64,000 nucleotides of DNA from Campylobacter sp. MIT 21-1684 (GCF_026241315.1 NZ_JAPHNA010000008.1:1-64000); one strand, 5' to 3'. Positions 18,649 through 28,349 are shown, counted from the stretch's first letter. Numbers and translations are program-made. Notes: generated by a model not told the origin, from the sequence alone.

Positions 18649-19923
18649 TCATTGTAATGCTCTAGCTATAAGCTCTAAAGGACTTTTAAAAAGAACTGTA
18701 CTTTGTGTATGTTCAAGAGCATTTGAAATTTGCATTCTACAAGCAGAACATTCGGCACTTACAAAATGTGCTTTGCTCTCATCAATCATTTGTGCCTTTT
18801 TTATTCCTACTCTTAAGGCTTTTTCATAATAATCAGTCTGCATACTTACTCCTCCAAAACCACAACAAGCGTTTGAATCACTCATCTCAATAAAACGATA
18901 ATTCGCTTTTAAAAGCTCTCTTGGTTCTTTAAACACCCCTTGCATTTTGCGAGAATGGCAAGGATCGTGATAAGTAAAACTTAACTCACTCATCCCTTTT
19001 TCTTTAAGCTTTAACAAGAGCTCGGTATGCTTATAAAAATATTCAGTTGCCAAATACATTTTTAAAGATACTTCCTTAGCTCTCTTAGCCCATTGCTCTT
19101 CATCTTGCATAAGAAAAAAATGTTCCAAATCAATTTTTAACATAGCAGAACAAGTTGCTTCAGGTATGATAATAGCATCTAAATTTTTGAGTTTCTCTTC
19201 AAAATACTCTATATTTTTTTTTGCTAAAGTTTTTGTACTTTCAAAAGCTCCTGTAAAAAACTGCGGTGCGCCGCAGCACACTTGATTTTTCATTAAATCT
19301 ACATTAATTTGTAAGGCTTTAGAGATTGTAAGTACAGCTTGGGCTGTATCGGTATAAAAATAATTTGACAAACAACCAACAAAAAAACCTATACTTTTAT
19401 TCCCTCCATTGTCAATAAATTCTTGATGTGAATTAAGAAAACTTCTCTTGCGAAAACTTGTTATAAGCCTGCCTTTCTTGATCAAAGGTAAAGAAAAACG
19501 TGCTTTCATACCATCGTTTTTTCCTAACTTTTCGCTTTGAATTGCAAAAGCACAACTTTGAAAAACAAAACCAATTTTTGCAACAAAATCTAAAATTTTC
19601 CGTCTTTGAAGAAAGAAAAACACCAAACGCTTATACCAAGCAATACCAAATTTCCTTGCTATATCAAAACGTACTTCTTCAATAGCATTATCTACTCGTA
19701 ACTTAGTAGGACATACTTCAACACAATTTGTACATAAAAAACACGATTCAAACACTCTTTTAATGTTTAAATCGAGATCGAGATCTCCTTTTTTATATGC
19801 AGCCAAAAGATCCAAAAAACCTCGAGGACTTGTGCTTTCATCTGGATTTATTTCGTGAATGGTACAAACAGGAATACATTTACCACACTTCACACAAGCA
19901 TCGCTTATTTCACTCAATTTCAT
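18649..19923 (-). CDS. Fe-S oxidoreductase with two CCG domains (GlpC/LutA/GlcF-like)
   Basis: A 424-residue electron-transfer subunit. The N terminus has two [4Fe-4S] ferredoxin motifs: CVKCGKCIPVC (about 10-20) and CFLCTNCVEVC (about 61-71). Two cysteine-rich CCG (DUF224) domains follow, seen as VGCLSNY...CCGAPQFF and HDPCHSRK...CCGFGGVS. These are typical of heterodisulphide-reductase-like or lactate/glycerol-3-phosphate/glycolate oxidase subunits. No flavin subunit is adjacent, so the substrate is unknown. It is last in the run UPF0763-hemN-this gene, two bases after hemN, matching Cj0991c. Confidence 0.88.
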   Translation of the reverse strand: MKLSEISDACVKCGKCIPVCTIHEINPDESTSPRGFLDLLAAYKKGDLDLDLNIKRVFESCFLCTNCVEVCPTKLRVDNAIEEVRFDIARKFGIAWYKRLVFFFLQRRKILDFVAKIGFVFQSCAFAIQSEKLGKNDGMKARFSLPLIKKGRLITSFRKRSFLNSHQEFIDNGGNKSIGFFVGCLSNYFYTDTAQAVLTISKALQINVDLMKNQVCCGAPQFFTGAFESTKTLAKKNIEYFEEKLKNLDAIIIPEATCSAMLKIDLEHFFLMQDEEQWAKRAKEVSLKMYLATEYFYKHTELLLKLKEKGMSELSFTYHDPCHSRKMQGVFKEPRELLKANYRFIEMSDSNACCGFGGVSMQTDYYEKALRVGIKKAQMIDESKAHFVSAECSACRMQISNALEHTQSTVLFKSPLELIARALQ

Positions 19924-19925
19924 TT

Positions 19926-21281
19926 CTATACCGTTCTTGAAAAAACTTGTTTTTCCTTATTTAAATTTTTTAAATACACATCAAAACACATTGCTATATT
20001 TCGTATAAGTAAAATCCCTGTTTCATTAACTTGAAAAAAATTTTCATCTTTAAGAAAAAAATCCTTATATTCATCTAAAGCTTGTAAATCTTCTTTAAAA
20101 TACTCATCAAAACAAATATCAAATTCCTTTTCAACAGCTTTTATATCCAGCTTAAAATTCGCCATTAAAGCCATAATAACAGCCTTTCTTAATTCATCAT
20201 CCTTGCTTAAAACTTTACCCCTCTCAAAAGGCAAAAGCCCCTTATCAATTGCGGCTTCGTAACTCTGCATATCTTTATAATTTTGCGCATAATGCCTTTG
20301 CCCTTCTCCTATACTTGTAAGTCCTACTCCTATCAAGTCAGTCCCACCTTTGGTAGTATATCCTTGAAAATTACGATGCAAGGTGTTTTCTTGTAAAGCT
20401 TTAAAAAGCTCATCGTCTTCTTTAGCAAAATGGTCCATTCCTATCATTTTATAACCATTTTGACTTAAGAACTGCTCACAAAACTCCAAAATTTCTAGCT
20501 TAACATCCGGACTTGGCAAAGTGCTTTCATCAAATTTACGCATATTTTTTTTTAACCAAGGTACGTGAGCATAGTTGAAAATAGCCAAACGATCAGGATC
20601 TAAAAGCACTGCTTTTTCTAAAGTTTGCGAAAAAGTATGGAGATTCTGATAAGGCAAACCATAAATTAAATCCATATTTACAGATTTTATCCCTTTCTTT
20701 CTCACAAGCTCTATAGCTTTTTTTGTAAGTTCAAAAGGCTGAATTCTATGAATTTCTTTTTGTACTTTTTCATCAAAATCCTGTACTCCAAAAGAAATTC
20801 GATTAAATCCATTTTGAGTTAAAACTTCAACTTGAGAATCGTCTAAAAAACGCGGGTCAATTTCGCAACTAAGTTCAGCATTATCCGCAAAATACAAAAA
20901 AATACTCTTAATTTTAATAATCAAACTTTCAAGTTGTAAAGCAGAAAAAAATGTCGGCGTTCCTCCGCCAAAATGCATTTGCACAACTTTTCTTTTTGTA
21001 TCTAAACAAGTAGCAAGTATATCAAGCTCTTTAAAAAGATACTCTAAATATCTTTGTTTATTCTCCTCTTTAGAAGTATAAACAACATTACAGCCGCAAA
21101 AATAACAAGCACTTCTACAAAAAGGCAAATGAAAATACAAAGACAAGTCGCGATTTTGTTGTTTTAAAATAGTTTTATAATCCTTATAATCAAACTCTGA
21201 ATTAAATTCTACAGCAGTAGGATAGGAAGTGTATCGTGGTCCGGCTTTAGAGTATTTAACAAAGGCTTTATAATCTCTCAT
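19926..21281 (-). CDS. hemN: Oxygen-independent coproporphyrinogen III oxidase HemN
   Basis: A radical SAM enzyme that decarboxylates coproporphyrinogen III to protoporphyrinogen IX under low oxygen, fitting a microaerophile. The N terminus GPRYTSYPTAVEF is the HemN hallmark, and the cluster motif CRSACYFCGC (C-x3-C-x2-C plus the extra Cys) sits near residues 54-63. HFGGGTPTF and VNMDLIYGLPYQ follow as in the family. The length of 451 residues is normal. It overlaps the UPF0763 gene by 14 bases and is followed by the Fe-S oxidoreductase. Confidence 0.96.
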   Translation of the reverse strand: MRDYKAFVKYSKAGPRYTSYPTAVEFNSEFDYKDYKTILKQQNRDLSLYFHLPFCRSACYFCGCNVVYTSKEENKQRYLEYLFKELDILATCLDTKRKVVQMHFGGGTPTFFSALQLESLIIKIKSIFLYFADNAELSCEIDPRFLDDSQVEVLTQNGFNRISFGVQDFDEKVQKEIHRIQPFELTKKAIELVRKKGIKSVNMDLIYGLPYQNLHTFSQTLEKAVLLDPDRLAIFNYAHVPWLKKNMRKFDESTLPSPDVKLEILEFCEQFLSQNGYKMIGMDHFAKEDDELFKALQENTLHRNFQGYTTKGGTDLIGVGLTSIGEGQRHYAQNYKDMQSYEAAIDKGLLPFERGKVLSKDDELRKAVIMALMANFKLDIKAVEKEFDICFDEYFKEDLQALDEYKDFFLKDENFFQVNETGILLIRNIAMCFDVYLKNLNKEKQVFSRTV

Positions 21282-21750
21282 TCTCTTTCACTCTTTCTAT
21301 CATTGCCTCCATATCAACAAATAAATTCGGATGTTCTTTTTTTATATCAGAAACAAGTTTTTCAAGATCGATATTAATTTCCATTAATCCGTTTGCGGCT
21401 TTGCGTTTAATCTCATCCATAGCCACAGTCCAAGCATCATTAAAATCAATAGGAATTTGCTGATATAAAGCCTTTTCGAGTCGAAGTTCAAAATTATCTT
21501 TTTGCGCTTGTTTTAAAGTCTCAAGCATATTCTTAAGACTGTGAAGAGAAATCATAGTATGGACATTCTCATCTTCATCAATAAGAAACCAAGGTTCTGG
21601 TGAATCTATAGTGCCATTTTTTAAACTTAAAACTTTTTCATTCTCATTTTTCGTTTTAAGCTCAAAAATTGTTTGCTCTTGCAATCCTAACGTTTTTGCA
21701 AATTCATTGATTGTATTTAAAGTAACACGAGTTTTCTGTAAGCTTTTCAT
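21268..21750 (-). CDS. UPF0763 (DUF2603) family protein
   Basis: A 160-residue, soluble, acidic-basic helical protein of the family that, to my knowledge, is restricted to Campylobacter and Helicobacter relatives (Cj0993c type). Recognisable parts are DSPEPWFLIDEDENVHTMISLHSLKN (about 50-75) and the C-terminal ERVKENERL. No catalytic motif, signal peptide or membrane segment is seen. It overlaps hemN by 14 bases, which suggests coupled expression and a possible link to haem synthesis, but this is only context. Confidence 0.85.
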   Translation of the reverse strand: MKSLQKTRVTLNTINEFAKTLGLQEQTIFELKTKNENEKVLSLKNGTIDSPEPWFLIDEDENVHTMISLHSLKNMLETLKQAQKDNFELRLEKALYQQIPIDFNDAWTVAMDEIKRKAANGLMEINIDLEKLVSDIKKEHPNLFVDMEAMIERVKENERL

Positions 21751-21837
21751 CGTCTTAATCCTTGAAAAATAAAAAGCATTGTAACAATTTTTGGTTTAAA
21801 AATGAAGTTTATTCTACAAGTTTGCCTCAATTTTAGT

Positions 21838-21843
21838 TATAAT
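21838..21843 (+). promoter_or_regulatory. Extended -10 promoter for anion transporter
   Basis: GTTATAAT lies about 25 bases before the ATG at 21869, downstream of T-rich sequence. It is in the divergent gap shared with the UPF0763-hemN operon. Confidence 0.5.
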
Positions 21844-21868
21844 TTTCTTAAAAAAACAGAGCCTAAGA

Positions 21869-23284
21869 ATGAATGAGACCGATCGAAACGAAAATCAAGT
21901 AAAAAACACACAGAATGATACAAAAACGAGAGCAATTTTTTTAGGATTGGGCTTAGCTATTTTATTGCAAATTTGTTCTACTTTGCTTGTATATTTTTAC
22001 CTTAATGCTTCTCTAAAAGTTTCTGTTTTAACAGGGGCTACCGTTTTACTCATTACTCTATGGACAAATAAAGCTCTGCCAATGGGAGTTGTTTCTCTAC
22101 TTCCTATTATTTTGTTTCCTGTTTTTGGTATTTTAGATACAAAAAGCGCTACTTCAAATTATGCAAATCCTATCAATTTTCTTTTTTTGGGTGGGTTTAT
22201 GATAGCTACGGCTACTGAAAAAATAGGTTTGCATCACATTATTGCTCGAATTTTTTTAGCCCGTTTTGAACAAAGTCCAAAAGGAGTTATTAGCGCACTT
22301 GGTTTTGCTGCTATTGCCTTAGGTACTGCTCTTTCAAATTCGACCGTAACGCTTTTACTTTTACCTGTGGCTTTAAGTATAACAGACAGTCCTTTCCTCA
22401 AAACACGTTTTTTACTTGCTGTGGCTTTTGGTTCAAGCATCAGTGGTATCACAACTCCTATTGGAAGTCCGCCAAATTTAATTTATCTAGGATTTTTAGA
22501 AAGTATTGGTTTAGAAAGAATCAATTTTATCACTTGGGTACTTATGATGTTACCTGTAACACTCTTAATGTTTTATATGATGGTTTCTATTCTTTCTTAT
22601 GGAACGAAAGGATATGAATTAAAACCAAATATTGACAATGATATAAGCATTACAAAAGAACACAAAAGACTTCTTGTCATTCTAGCTACTCTTTTAATTA
22701 CCTTATTACTCAATTCACCAATCCAACCTTTTTATTCAGGACTTGGATTAAATGAAAATCTTGTTTTGCTTGCTTTTGGTCTTACAATGTTTATGCCAAA
22801 AATCGGTTTTTTAGATTGGAGTGATTCAAAATCTATTCCATATGAGCTTATCTTTTTATTTGGAGCTTCTTTTTGTATCGCAATGGCATTTTCTCAAGCA
22901 GAACTCGGTGGAGCTTTCGAAAAATTTTTCAAACTTTTTAATTCTCTACCTTTTATCGTCTTTATCTTTTTAGTATGTTGTTGGGCTATTGTTGCCACAG
23001 GCTTTTTATCAACAACAGCCTTAATCGCTATCGTTTTACCTATTATCAATGTTGCTACGAGTTCTTTTTTAGACGATACGCAAAGAATGCTTACTATGCT
23101 TATTGTTACTATCTGTGCAAGTTTTTCTTTTATGATACCAATCAGCACACCACCGAATGCCATAGTGTTTTCACAAGGCGGGATTAAAACTTGGGATATG
23201 ATACGTTTTGGATTTTTATTAAGTCTTGCAGGTATAGTCTTAATTACTCTTTTTGGAATTTCTTATTGGAGAATTTTTCTTTAA
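21869..23284 (+). CDS. DASS/SLC13-family anion or dicarboxylate transporter
   Basis: A 471-residue inner-membrane transporter with about 11-12 hydrophobic segments after a hydrophilic N terminus of about 24 residues. The two pseudo-repeat hairpin motifs of the SLC13/DASS family are visible: SNSTVTLLLLP with TTPIGSPPNLI near 150-205, and STTALIAIVLPI with ISTPPNAIVFSQGG near 385-435. These carry the SNT/STT-type ligand and sodium sites. Substrate is probably a di- or tricarboxylate or sulphate; it cannot be fixed from sequence. It stands between UPF0763 and argF, which are neighbours in C. jejuni as I recall, so it looks like a gene gained or retained here. Confidence 0.88.
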   Translation: MNETDRNENQVKNTQNDTKTRAIFLGLGLAILLQICSTLLVYFYLNASLKVSVLTGATVLLITLWTNKALPMGVVSLLPIILFPVFGILDTKSATSNYANPINFLFLGGFMIATATEKIGLHHIIARIFLARFEQSPKGVISALGFAAIALGTALSNSTVTLLLLPVALSITDSPFLKTRFLLAVAFGSSISGITTPIGSPPNLIYLGFLESIGLERINFITWVLMMLPVTLLMFYMMVSILSYGTKGYELKPNIDNDISITKEHKRLLVILATLLITLLLNSPIQPFYSGLGLNENLVLLAFGLTMFMPKIGFLDWSDSKSIPYELIFLFGASFCIAMAFSQAELGGAFEKFFKLFNSLPFIVFIFLVCCWAIVATGFLSTTALIAIVLPIINVATSSFLDDTQRMLTMLIVTICASFSFMIPISTPPNAIVFSQGGIKTWDMIRFGFLLSLAGIVLITLFGISYWRIFL

Positions 23285-23303
23285 ATCGTTTTAATCTAAT
23301 AAT

Positions 23304-24203
23304 TTATCGTTGCGAATCTAAAAAACACAACAAAGCTTTCACAACAAACAAACGATTCCTTGCTTCTGTAAAAATAACTTCACTATGAGCCTCAAAAAGT
23401 CCTTCGCTCACTTCATAACCTCTGTATGCTGGTAAACAGTGAAGCAAAATCGCATTTTCATTTGCTCTACTCATTGCCTCCTCATCTATAATAAAACCTA
23501 TAAAATCTTTCATTTTCTGCTCTTTATCCTGCTCTTGTCCCATAGAAATCCAAGTATCAGTAATAACTACATCCTTACCTTTTAAAACTTCACATTTATC
23601 GTGACTTATCATAATCTTTGCTCCACTTTTTTTCGCCTCTTCCTTTGCAAAAGCAAGAATTTCAGGATGTATCGCATAGTTTTTTGGCAAAGCAATCCCA
23701 AAATCAAAACCTAAAAGAGAAGCAGCTATAAGCCAAGAATTGCACATATTATTACTGTCACCGACAAAAGCAATTTTGCCTTCTTTCTTCCATTCTTTTA
23801 TAGTAAGTAAATCTCCTAATACCTGAGTAGGATGATATAAATCACTCAAAGCATTAATAACAGGAGCTTTAGAATATTTTGCAAATTCAAGCAAAGTATC
23901 GTGAGAATTCACTCTTAACATAACAAAATCAACCATAGAACCGACAACCCTTGCCGTATCTTTAATAGGCTCACCACGACTTAATTGCAAATCGTTCGTA
24001 TTTAAAAACAAAGCCTTGCCTCCAAGCTCATTCATAGCAAGCTCAAAAGCTAATCTCGTACGTGTAGAATTTTTTTCAAAAATCATTGCTAAGCTTTTAT
24101 CTTGAAGGAGTTTTCGAGGACTCTTTTTTAAAATACTTGCATTCTCAATAATACCTATAATCTCATCTTTGTTCAAATCTCTTAAACTTAAAAAATGTCT
24201 CAT
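23304..24203 (-). CDS. argF: Ornithine carbamoyltransferase ArgF
   Basis: Makes citrulline from ornithine and carbamoyl phosphate in arginine synthesis. Carbamoyl-phosphate motif KNSTRTR (about 45-51), a second motif HPTQVLGD (about 124-131), ornithine-binding DTWISMGQE and the catalytic-Cys motif HCLPAYRG (about 255-262) are all present. The length of 299 residues is typical. It follows hemB by 54 bases on the same strand; argG is elsewhere in the window at 33812. Confidence 0.97.
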   Translation of the reverse strand: MRHFLSLRDLNKDEIIGIIENASILKKSPRKLLQDKSLAMIFEKNSTRTRLAFELAMNELGGKALFLNTNDLQLSRGEPIKDTARVVGSMVDFVMLRVNSHDTLLEFAKYSKAPVINALSDLYHPTQVLGDLLTIKEWKKEGKIAFVGDSNNMCNSWLIAASLLGFDFGIALPKNYAIHPEILAFAKEEAKKSGAKIMISHDKCEVLKGKDVVITDTWISMGQEQDKEQKMKDFIGFIIDEEAMSRANENAILLHCLPAYRGYEVSEGLFEAHSEVIFTEARNRLFVVKALLCFLDSQR

Positions 24204-24257
24204 CCTATCCCTTTAACAATTCTTTAGTCAATTGTATTCATTCAACTAAATTATAAT

Positions 24258-25247
24258 TTATTGTAAAACATCTTTTTGCAATAAATTTGCAAGCTCTTTT
24301 GCGTGATATGTTATGATAAGTTTTGCCCCTGCTCTTTTAAAGGCTATCATTGTTTCATAAAGCACTCTCTCATAATCAACAAACCCTGCTTTTTTCGCAG
24401 CTTGAAGTAAAGCATACTCACCGCTGACATTATAAACACAAATTGGAAGTTTGGAATTTTGACTTAATTCCTTAACAATATCCAAATACGCTAATGCTGG
24501 TTTTACCATCAAAATATCAGCCCCTTGCACTTCATCTTCTAAACTTTCTCTTAAAGCTTCTTTACCATTATGAAAATCCATTTGATAACTCTTTCTGTCT
24601 CCAAAACTTGGGGTAGAATCAGCCACGTCACGAAAAGGTCCATAAAAATTTGAAGCAAATTTTGTAGAATAAGCCATTAAAGGTATATTTTCAAAACCCT
24701 CGCTATCAAGTGCTTCTCGCAAAGTTGCAATAATACCATCCATCATTCCACTAGGTGCTATCATATCAGCACCTGCTCTTGCGTGAATAAGGGCTTGTTT
24801 AACTGAAATTTGCAAAGTAGCTCCATTATCGACACTTTGAGTTTTAGGATTTACAATACCGCAGTGACCGTGTTCTGTATATTCGCAAAAACACAAATCT
24901 GTAATAAGCAGCAAATGAGGAAATTCCTTTTTTATAGCTCTTACACTTCGTGCTATCAGACCTTCATCATCAAGTGCATCACTCCCGCAACTGTCTTTCT
25001 TTTCACCTTCAAGTACTCCAAAAAGCAAAATAGCTTTAATACCTAATTTTTCTACTTCCTTGCATTCTTTCAAAAGCTCATCCAAACTCATTTGAAATAC
25101 ACCGGGCATTGAAGATATTTCATTTTTTATAGATACGCCATTAACAACAAAAAGCGGATAAATGAGTTCATCAATATTTAAAGTATTTTCTTTTAACATT
25201 GTACGCAACTGGCGCTTCATTCTTAATCTACGGAAACATTTAAACAT
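24258..25247 (-). CDS. hemB: Delta-aminolevulinic acid dehydratase (porphobilinogen synthase)
   Basis: Condenses two 5-aminolevulinate molecules to porphobilinogen in haem synthesis. Metal-binding segment [14 protein letters not shown] (three Cys), the Schiff-base region [21 protein letters not shown] and the active-site [12 protein letters not shown] are visible. An in-frame ATG lies 17 codons upstream, but the chosen start (25247, MFKCFRRLR) fits the family and gives 329 residues. It is divergent from ribA, with 65 bases between the starts. Confidence 0.96.
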   Translation of the reverse strand: MFKCFRRLRMKRQLRTMLKENTLNIDELIYPLFVVNGVSIKNEISSMPGVFQMSLDELLKECKEVEKLGIKAILLFGVLEGEKKDSCGSDALDDEGLIARSVRAIKKEFPHLLLITDLCFCEYTEHGHCGIVNPKTQSVDNGATLQISVKQALIHARAGADMIAPSGMMDGIIATLREALDSEGFENIPLMAYSTKFASNFYGPFRDVADSTPSFGDRKSYQMDFHNGKEALRESLEDEVQGADILMVKPALAYLDIVKELSQNSKLPICVYNVSGEYALLQAAKKAGFVDYERVLYETMIAFKRAGAKLIITYHAKELANLLQKDVLQ

Positions 25248-25268
25248 ATCACTATTGCCTTTTTTTGC

Positions 25269-25274
25269 TATAAT
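25269..25274 (+). promoter_or_regulatory. Extended -10 promoter for ribA
   Basis: GCTATAAT after a T7 tract, about 39 bases before the ribA ATG, fits the extended -10 pattern. The short divergent gap must also hold the hemB promoter on the other strand. Confidence 0.55.
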
Positions 25275-25312
25275 TTTAAAAAGATACCATTTTACCAAGA
25301 AAGTAGTTATTT

Positions 25313-25873
25313 ATGCAAATACAAATTTCAAATCCTGCATACCTCCCTACCAAATGGGGTGATTTTACAATACAAAGTTTCAAAGAAAATGAAAAAGAAC
25401 ACTTATGTGTTTTCAAAAATAAACCTAAAAACACTTTAAATTTACGAATCCACTCAGAATGCCTCACCGGAGATGCTTTAAGAAGTTTAAAGTGCGATTG
25501 TGGAGAACAGCTTGACTTTTCTCTTCAATACATGCAAAAATATGGTGGAATGATAATCTATTTAAGGCAAGAAGGCAGAGGTATAGGACTATTTAATAAA
25601 GTAAATGCTTATGCTTTACAAGATAAAGGGCTAGATACCATAGAAGCAAACCATCAATTAGGTTTTAAAGCTGATGAACGCAGTTATGAAATAGTCGAAT
25701 TTATACTTAAACATTATGGTATAACGCAAATAAATCTACTCTCAAATAATCCGGAAAAACTTAACTTTTTAAACGAAAAAATCGTTCTTCGAATACCCAT
25801 TATCATAACCCCAAATCGCTTTAACACACAGTATCTTAGTATAAAACAAAGTCAAATGGGACATTTACTTTGA
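25313..25873 (+). CDS. ribA: GTP cyclohydrolase II RibA
   Basis: Opens GTP at the first step of riboflavin synthesis. Zinc site Cys residues are in the SECLTGDALRSLKCDCGEQL block (about 46-65). YLRQEGRGIGL follows, and ANHQLGFKADERSYEI then fits the GTP-binding and catalytic region. At 186 residues it is a stand-alone RibA rather than a RibBA fusion. It overlaps rsmG (TTGA), so translation is probably coupled. Confidence 0.95.
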   Translation: MQIQISNPAYLPTKWGDFTIQSFKENEKEHLCVFKNKPKNTLNLRIHSECLTGDALRSLKCDCGEQLDFSLQYMQKYGGMIIYLRQEGRGIGLFNKVNAYALQDKGLDTIEANHQLGFKADERSYEIVEFILKHYGITQINLLSNNPEKLNFLNEKIVLRIPIIITPNRFNTQYLSIKQSQMGHLL

Positions 25874-26454
25874 ATTTAAACTTTCTACATTGTTTAGAAA
25901 GTTTCGAACAAGACGAATGTCAAAAAAGAATTCAAAGTTATAAGATTTTACTTCAAAAGTACAATAGCATTCATAATCTCACACAAATAAAAAATATTAA
26001 TCAAAATATACAAGACAGTTTAGAAATTCTCAATTTTGTAGATTTTACACAAGCAAAAGATATTATTGATATAGGAAGTGGTGCTGGTTTTCCTGCTGTA
26101 TTTTTAAGTTTTATTTTAAATGCAAATTTCCATCTTTTTGAACCAAATGCTAAAAAAGCTGCGTTTTTAAGAATGGTAAAAATTGAATGCGCATTAGAAC
26201 ATTTATATATTCATAAAGAAAAAATACAAGAATGTACAAATTTAAAAGCTGATATTATCACTTCAAGGGCTTTTATGCACACAAAAGCTGTAATACAACT
26301 TTGCAAGAATATTACAAAACAAAACAGCATTATCATTTTATGGAAAGGAAGTCAAGTCTATGATGAGATTCAAAGTTTAAACAATTATGAACTTTTTGAA
26401 AGGATGTTTGGAAAGTATTGTGTAATAAAAGATATTCACGCAAAGCGTGAATAA
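25870..26454 (+). CDS. rsmG: 16S rRNA (guanine527-N7) methyltransferase RsmG (GidB)
   Basis: SAM-dependent methyltransferase for G527 of 16S rRNA; its loss gives low-level streptomycin resistance in other bacteria. Motif I is IIDIGSGAGFPAVFL (about 64-78), preceded by SIHNLTQIKN and followed by FEPNAKKAAFLRMV. The likely start is TTG at 25870, inside the ribA stop (TTGA); no in-frame ATG gives a full N-terminal region. At 194 residues it is slightly short for the family. The last bases form a small inverted repeat with its stop region. Confidence 0.9.
   Translation: MNLNFLHCLESFEQDECQKRIQSYKILLQKYNSIHNLTQIKNINQNIQDSLEILNFVDFTQAKDIIDIGSGAGFPAVFLSFILNANFHLFEPNAKKAAFLRMVKIECALEHLYIHKEKIQECTNLKADIITSRAFMHTKAVIQLCKNITKQNSIIILWKGSQVYDEIQSLNNYELFERMFGKYCVIKDIHAKRE
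26434..26452. terminator. Small hairpin between convergent rsmG and yceI-like genes
   Basis: ATTCACG and CGTGAAT form a seven-base stem with a five-base loop, covering the last codons of rsmG. It is followed by a T-rich stretch on the minus strand only, so it may terminate the yceI-like transcript. Stem strength is modest. Confidence 0.35.
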
Positions 26455-26457
26455 AGA

Positions 26458-27027
26458 TTATTCTATATCAGCACTAAAGGTAATACTTACTAAAGGCCAG
26501 GAAATTCCGCCGTGTCCGGGTGCTACATTACTTAAATCTTTCAAAGCTTTTGAAGCATTTTTAAAAGTATGCAAATCAAGTTGTCCTTTTGCTTCAAATT
26601 TAGAATCTTGTATAGTATAAGTTAAAGGTATAATGGTACTTTTTTTATCTAAAGTAATTTTTGCACTAATAACACCTTTGTTATCGCCCTCAACTACATC
26701 TTGAAAAAGTACTTTAATATCGCCATTTCCTAAAAGACTTGGAAAAAATACTTTGGTGATATTTTCAGTAATTAACTCTAAACCTTCTCCCATAAAAGCA
26801 TTACTTGGAAGTATAGTTGCTTTTGCATTTTTAAGATAGGTAGTTAAACTCGAACCATCTTTTCCAAATGTATATTTTACATCTTTAAAAGTTCCCGCTG
26901 TAGCAATCATTTCTTTTGTTTTATATCCTTCAAAATCTATCTTCAAACTTTCTTTTTTAAAAGAAATAGCACTTAGACTTGAAGCTAAGAGTGCAGAAGC
27001 TACAACGCTTACTAAAATTTTTTTCAT
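26458..27027 (-). CDS. Periplasmic YceI-family protein
   Basis: A 189-residue secreted protein of the YceI lipocalin-like family, which binds polyisoprenoid-type ligands. The signal peptide is MKKILVSVVASALLASSLSA. The mature part starts ISFKKESLKIDFEGYKTKEM, has the ATAGTFKDVKYTFGKDGSSL strand block and ends with GGISWPLVSITFSADI. It has a strong ribosome site (AAGGAGAAA) and stands alone, converging with rsmG. It matches Cj0998c by position and type. The exact ligand and role are unknown. Confidence 0.88.
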   Translation of the reverse strand: MKKILVSVVASALLASSLSAISFKKESLKIDFEGYKTKEMIATAGTFKDVKYTFGKDGSSLTTYLKNAKATILPSNAFMGEGLELITENITKVFFPSLLGNGDIKVLFQDVVEGDNKGVISAKITLDKKSTIIPLTYTIQDSKFEAKGQLDLHTFKNASKALKDLSNVAPGHGGISWPLVSITFSADIE

Positions 27028-27155
27028 TTTTTTCTCCTTGTAATTTTCTGAAAAAACACATTATAATATTAAATACTTAACAAAACAAAAAAGTTTATAA
27101 TTTTTTTCATAAGAGAATTTTTTTACATTACTTCAAACTGCAATTCAAATTAGCT

Positions 27156-28346
27156 CTAAGAATGCAAGAATTCTAGAGCCATTAGAGTATAACCTTGCAT
27201 TAAAAGTTTTAAATTTTCATCATTCCAGCAAAAAGTTGAACTATGATGTAAAGTAGGATTGTTTAAATCCTTAGAGATTCCAAGAAAAACATATGCTCCT
27301 TGTTTTGCTTGTGTTAAAAAAGCAAAATCTTCAGCTCCCATATCAGGCTTTGCTTGAGTAATAATATTTTCATTTCCTATAAGCTTTGCAAAAGCTTTTC
27401 TAGCTATATTTGCCATTTTTTCATCATTAATCAACGGCGGATATTCTTTTTTGTATTCAAGTTTAAACTTACCACCAAATTGCATTGCAATAGCTTTGGC
27501 TATATTTTCTATAGAATTTTGCAAAAGCTTTTGATTTTCTTCGTTTAAATATCTCACTGTTCCTTGTAAAAAGGCATTTTGAGGTATGATATTAAAGGTT
27601 GTTCCTGCTTGTATCTTTCCTATTGTAATAACACCAGCATCAACAGGTTTTAAACTTCGAGAGATAACACACTGTACATCACTAATAAACTTTGCTGCCA
27701 TTACTATGGGATCGATTGTAGTATGAGGATGTGCTCCGTGCCCCCCTCTGCCTTGAAATTCAAGCTCAAAAACATCAACACCGGCCATCAATTCTCCACT
27801 ACAAATTTGAGCTGTATTTTCAAGCAATGGACCCCATAAATGGCAACCAAAAACTGCATCTACTCTTGGATTTTCAAGAACTCCAGCTTCTATCATAGGT
27901 TTTGCTCCTCCGCTGCCCTCTTCAGCAGGTTGGAACATTAATTTAACGCAACCTTCAATATGATCGCGAAGATCATTTAAAATTAAAGCCGCACCAACTA
28001 GACCTGCGGTGTGTCCATCGTGTCCGCAAGCGTGCATTTTTCCTGCTCTTTTTGATGCATAACTTAAACCTGTTTCTTCTTGTACGGGCAATGCATCCAT
28101 ATCAGCTCTTAAAAGCACACACTGTTTTTTTCTTTGTGTTTTCTTTCTCCCCTCTATCAAAGCAATAATTCCTGTTTTGGCAATATTTCTTTCATAAGCA
28201 ATACCTGCTTTATCAAAAATTTCACACACTAAATTCCCTGTATTGTATTCCTCAAATTCAAGCTCTGGATACATATGAATTGTATGTCTTAGTTCAACAA
28301 TTTTATTGAAGTATTTCTGGCTAAGATTTGTTACACTTTCTTGCAT
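27156..28346 (-). CDS. M20-family amidohydrolase (aminoacylase/hippurate hydrolase-like)
   Basis: A 396-residue zinc-dependent amidohydrolase of the M20D type. Metal and catalytic motifs are visible: LLRADMDALPVQEE (about 79-90), MHACGHDGHTAGLVG (104-118), PAEEGSGGAKPMI and the dimerisation segment FQGRGGHGAHPHTTIDPI; MGAEDFAF near the C terminus holds the last metal ligand. It would cleave N-acyl amino acids, but the substrate is unknown. It resembles Cj0605 rather than the C. jejuni hippuricase HipO by context, since it is paired with ppk2 (three bases apart). Confidence 0.88.
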   Translation of the reverse strand: MQESVTNLSQKYFNKIVELRHTIHMYPELEFEEYNTGNLVCEIFDKAGIAYERNIAKTGIIALIEGRKKTQRKKQCVLLRADMDALPVQEETGLSYASKRAGKMHACGHDGHTAGLVGAALILNDLRDHIEGCVKLMFQPAEEGSGGAKPMIEAGVLENPRVDAVFGCHLWGPLLENTAQICSGELMAGVDVFELEFQGRGGHGAHPHTTIDPIVMAAKFISDVQCVISRSLKPVDAGVITIGKIQAGTTFNIIPQNAFLQGTVRYLNEENQKLLQNSIENIAKAIAMQFGGKFKLEYKKEYPPLINDEKMANIARKAFAKLIGNENIITQAKPDMGAEDFAFLTQAKQGAYVFLGISKDLNNPTLHHSSTFCWNDENLKLLMQGYTLMALEFLHS

Positions 28347-28349
28347 TCT

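Noticed and set aside
27741-27746. C6 tract in the M20 hydrolase as a phase-variation tract
   Set aside because: Six bases are too short for usual slippage and the reading frame is intact.
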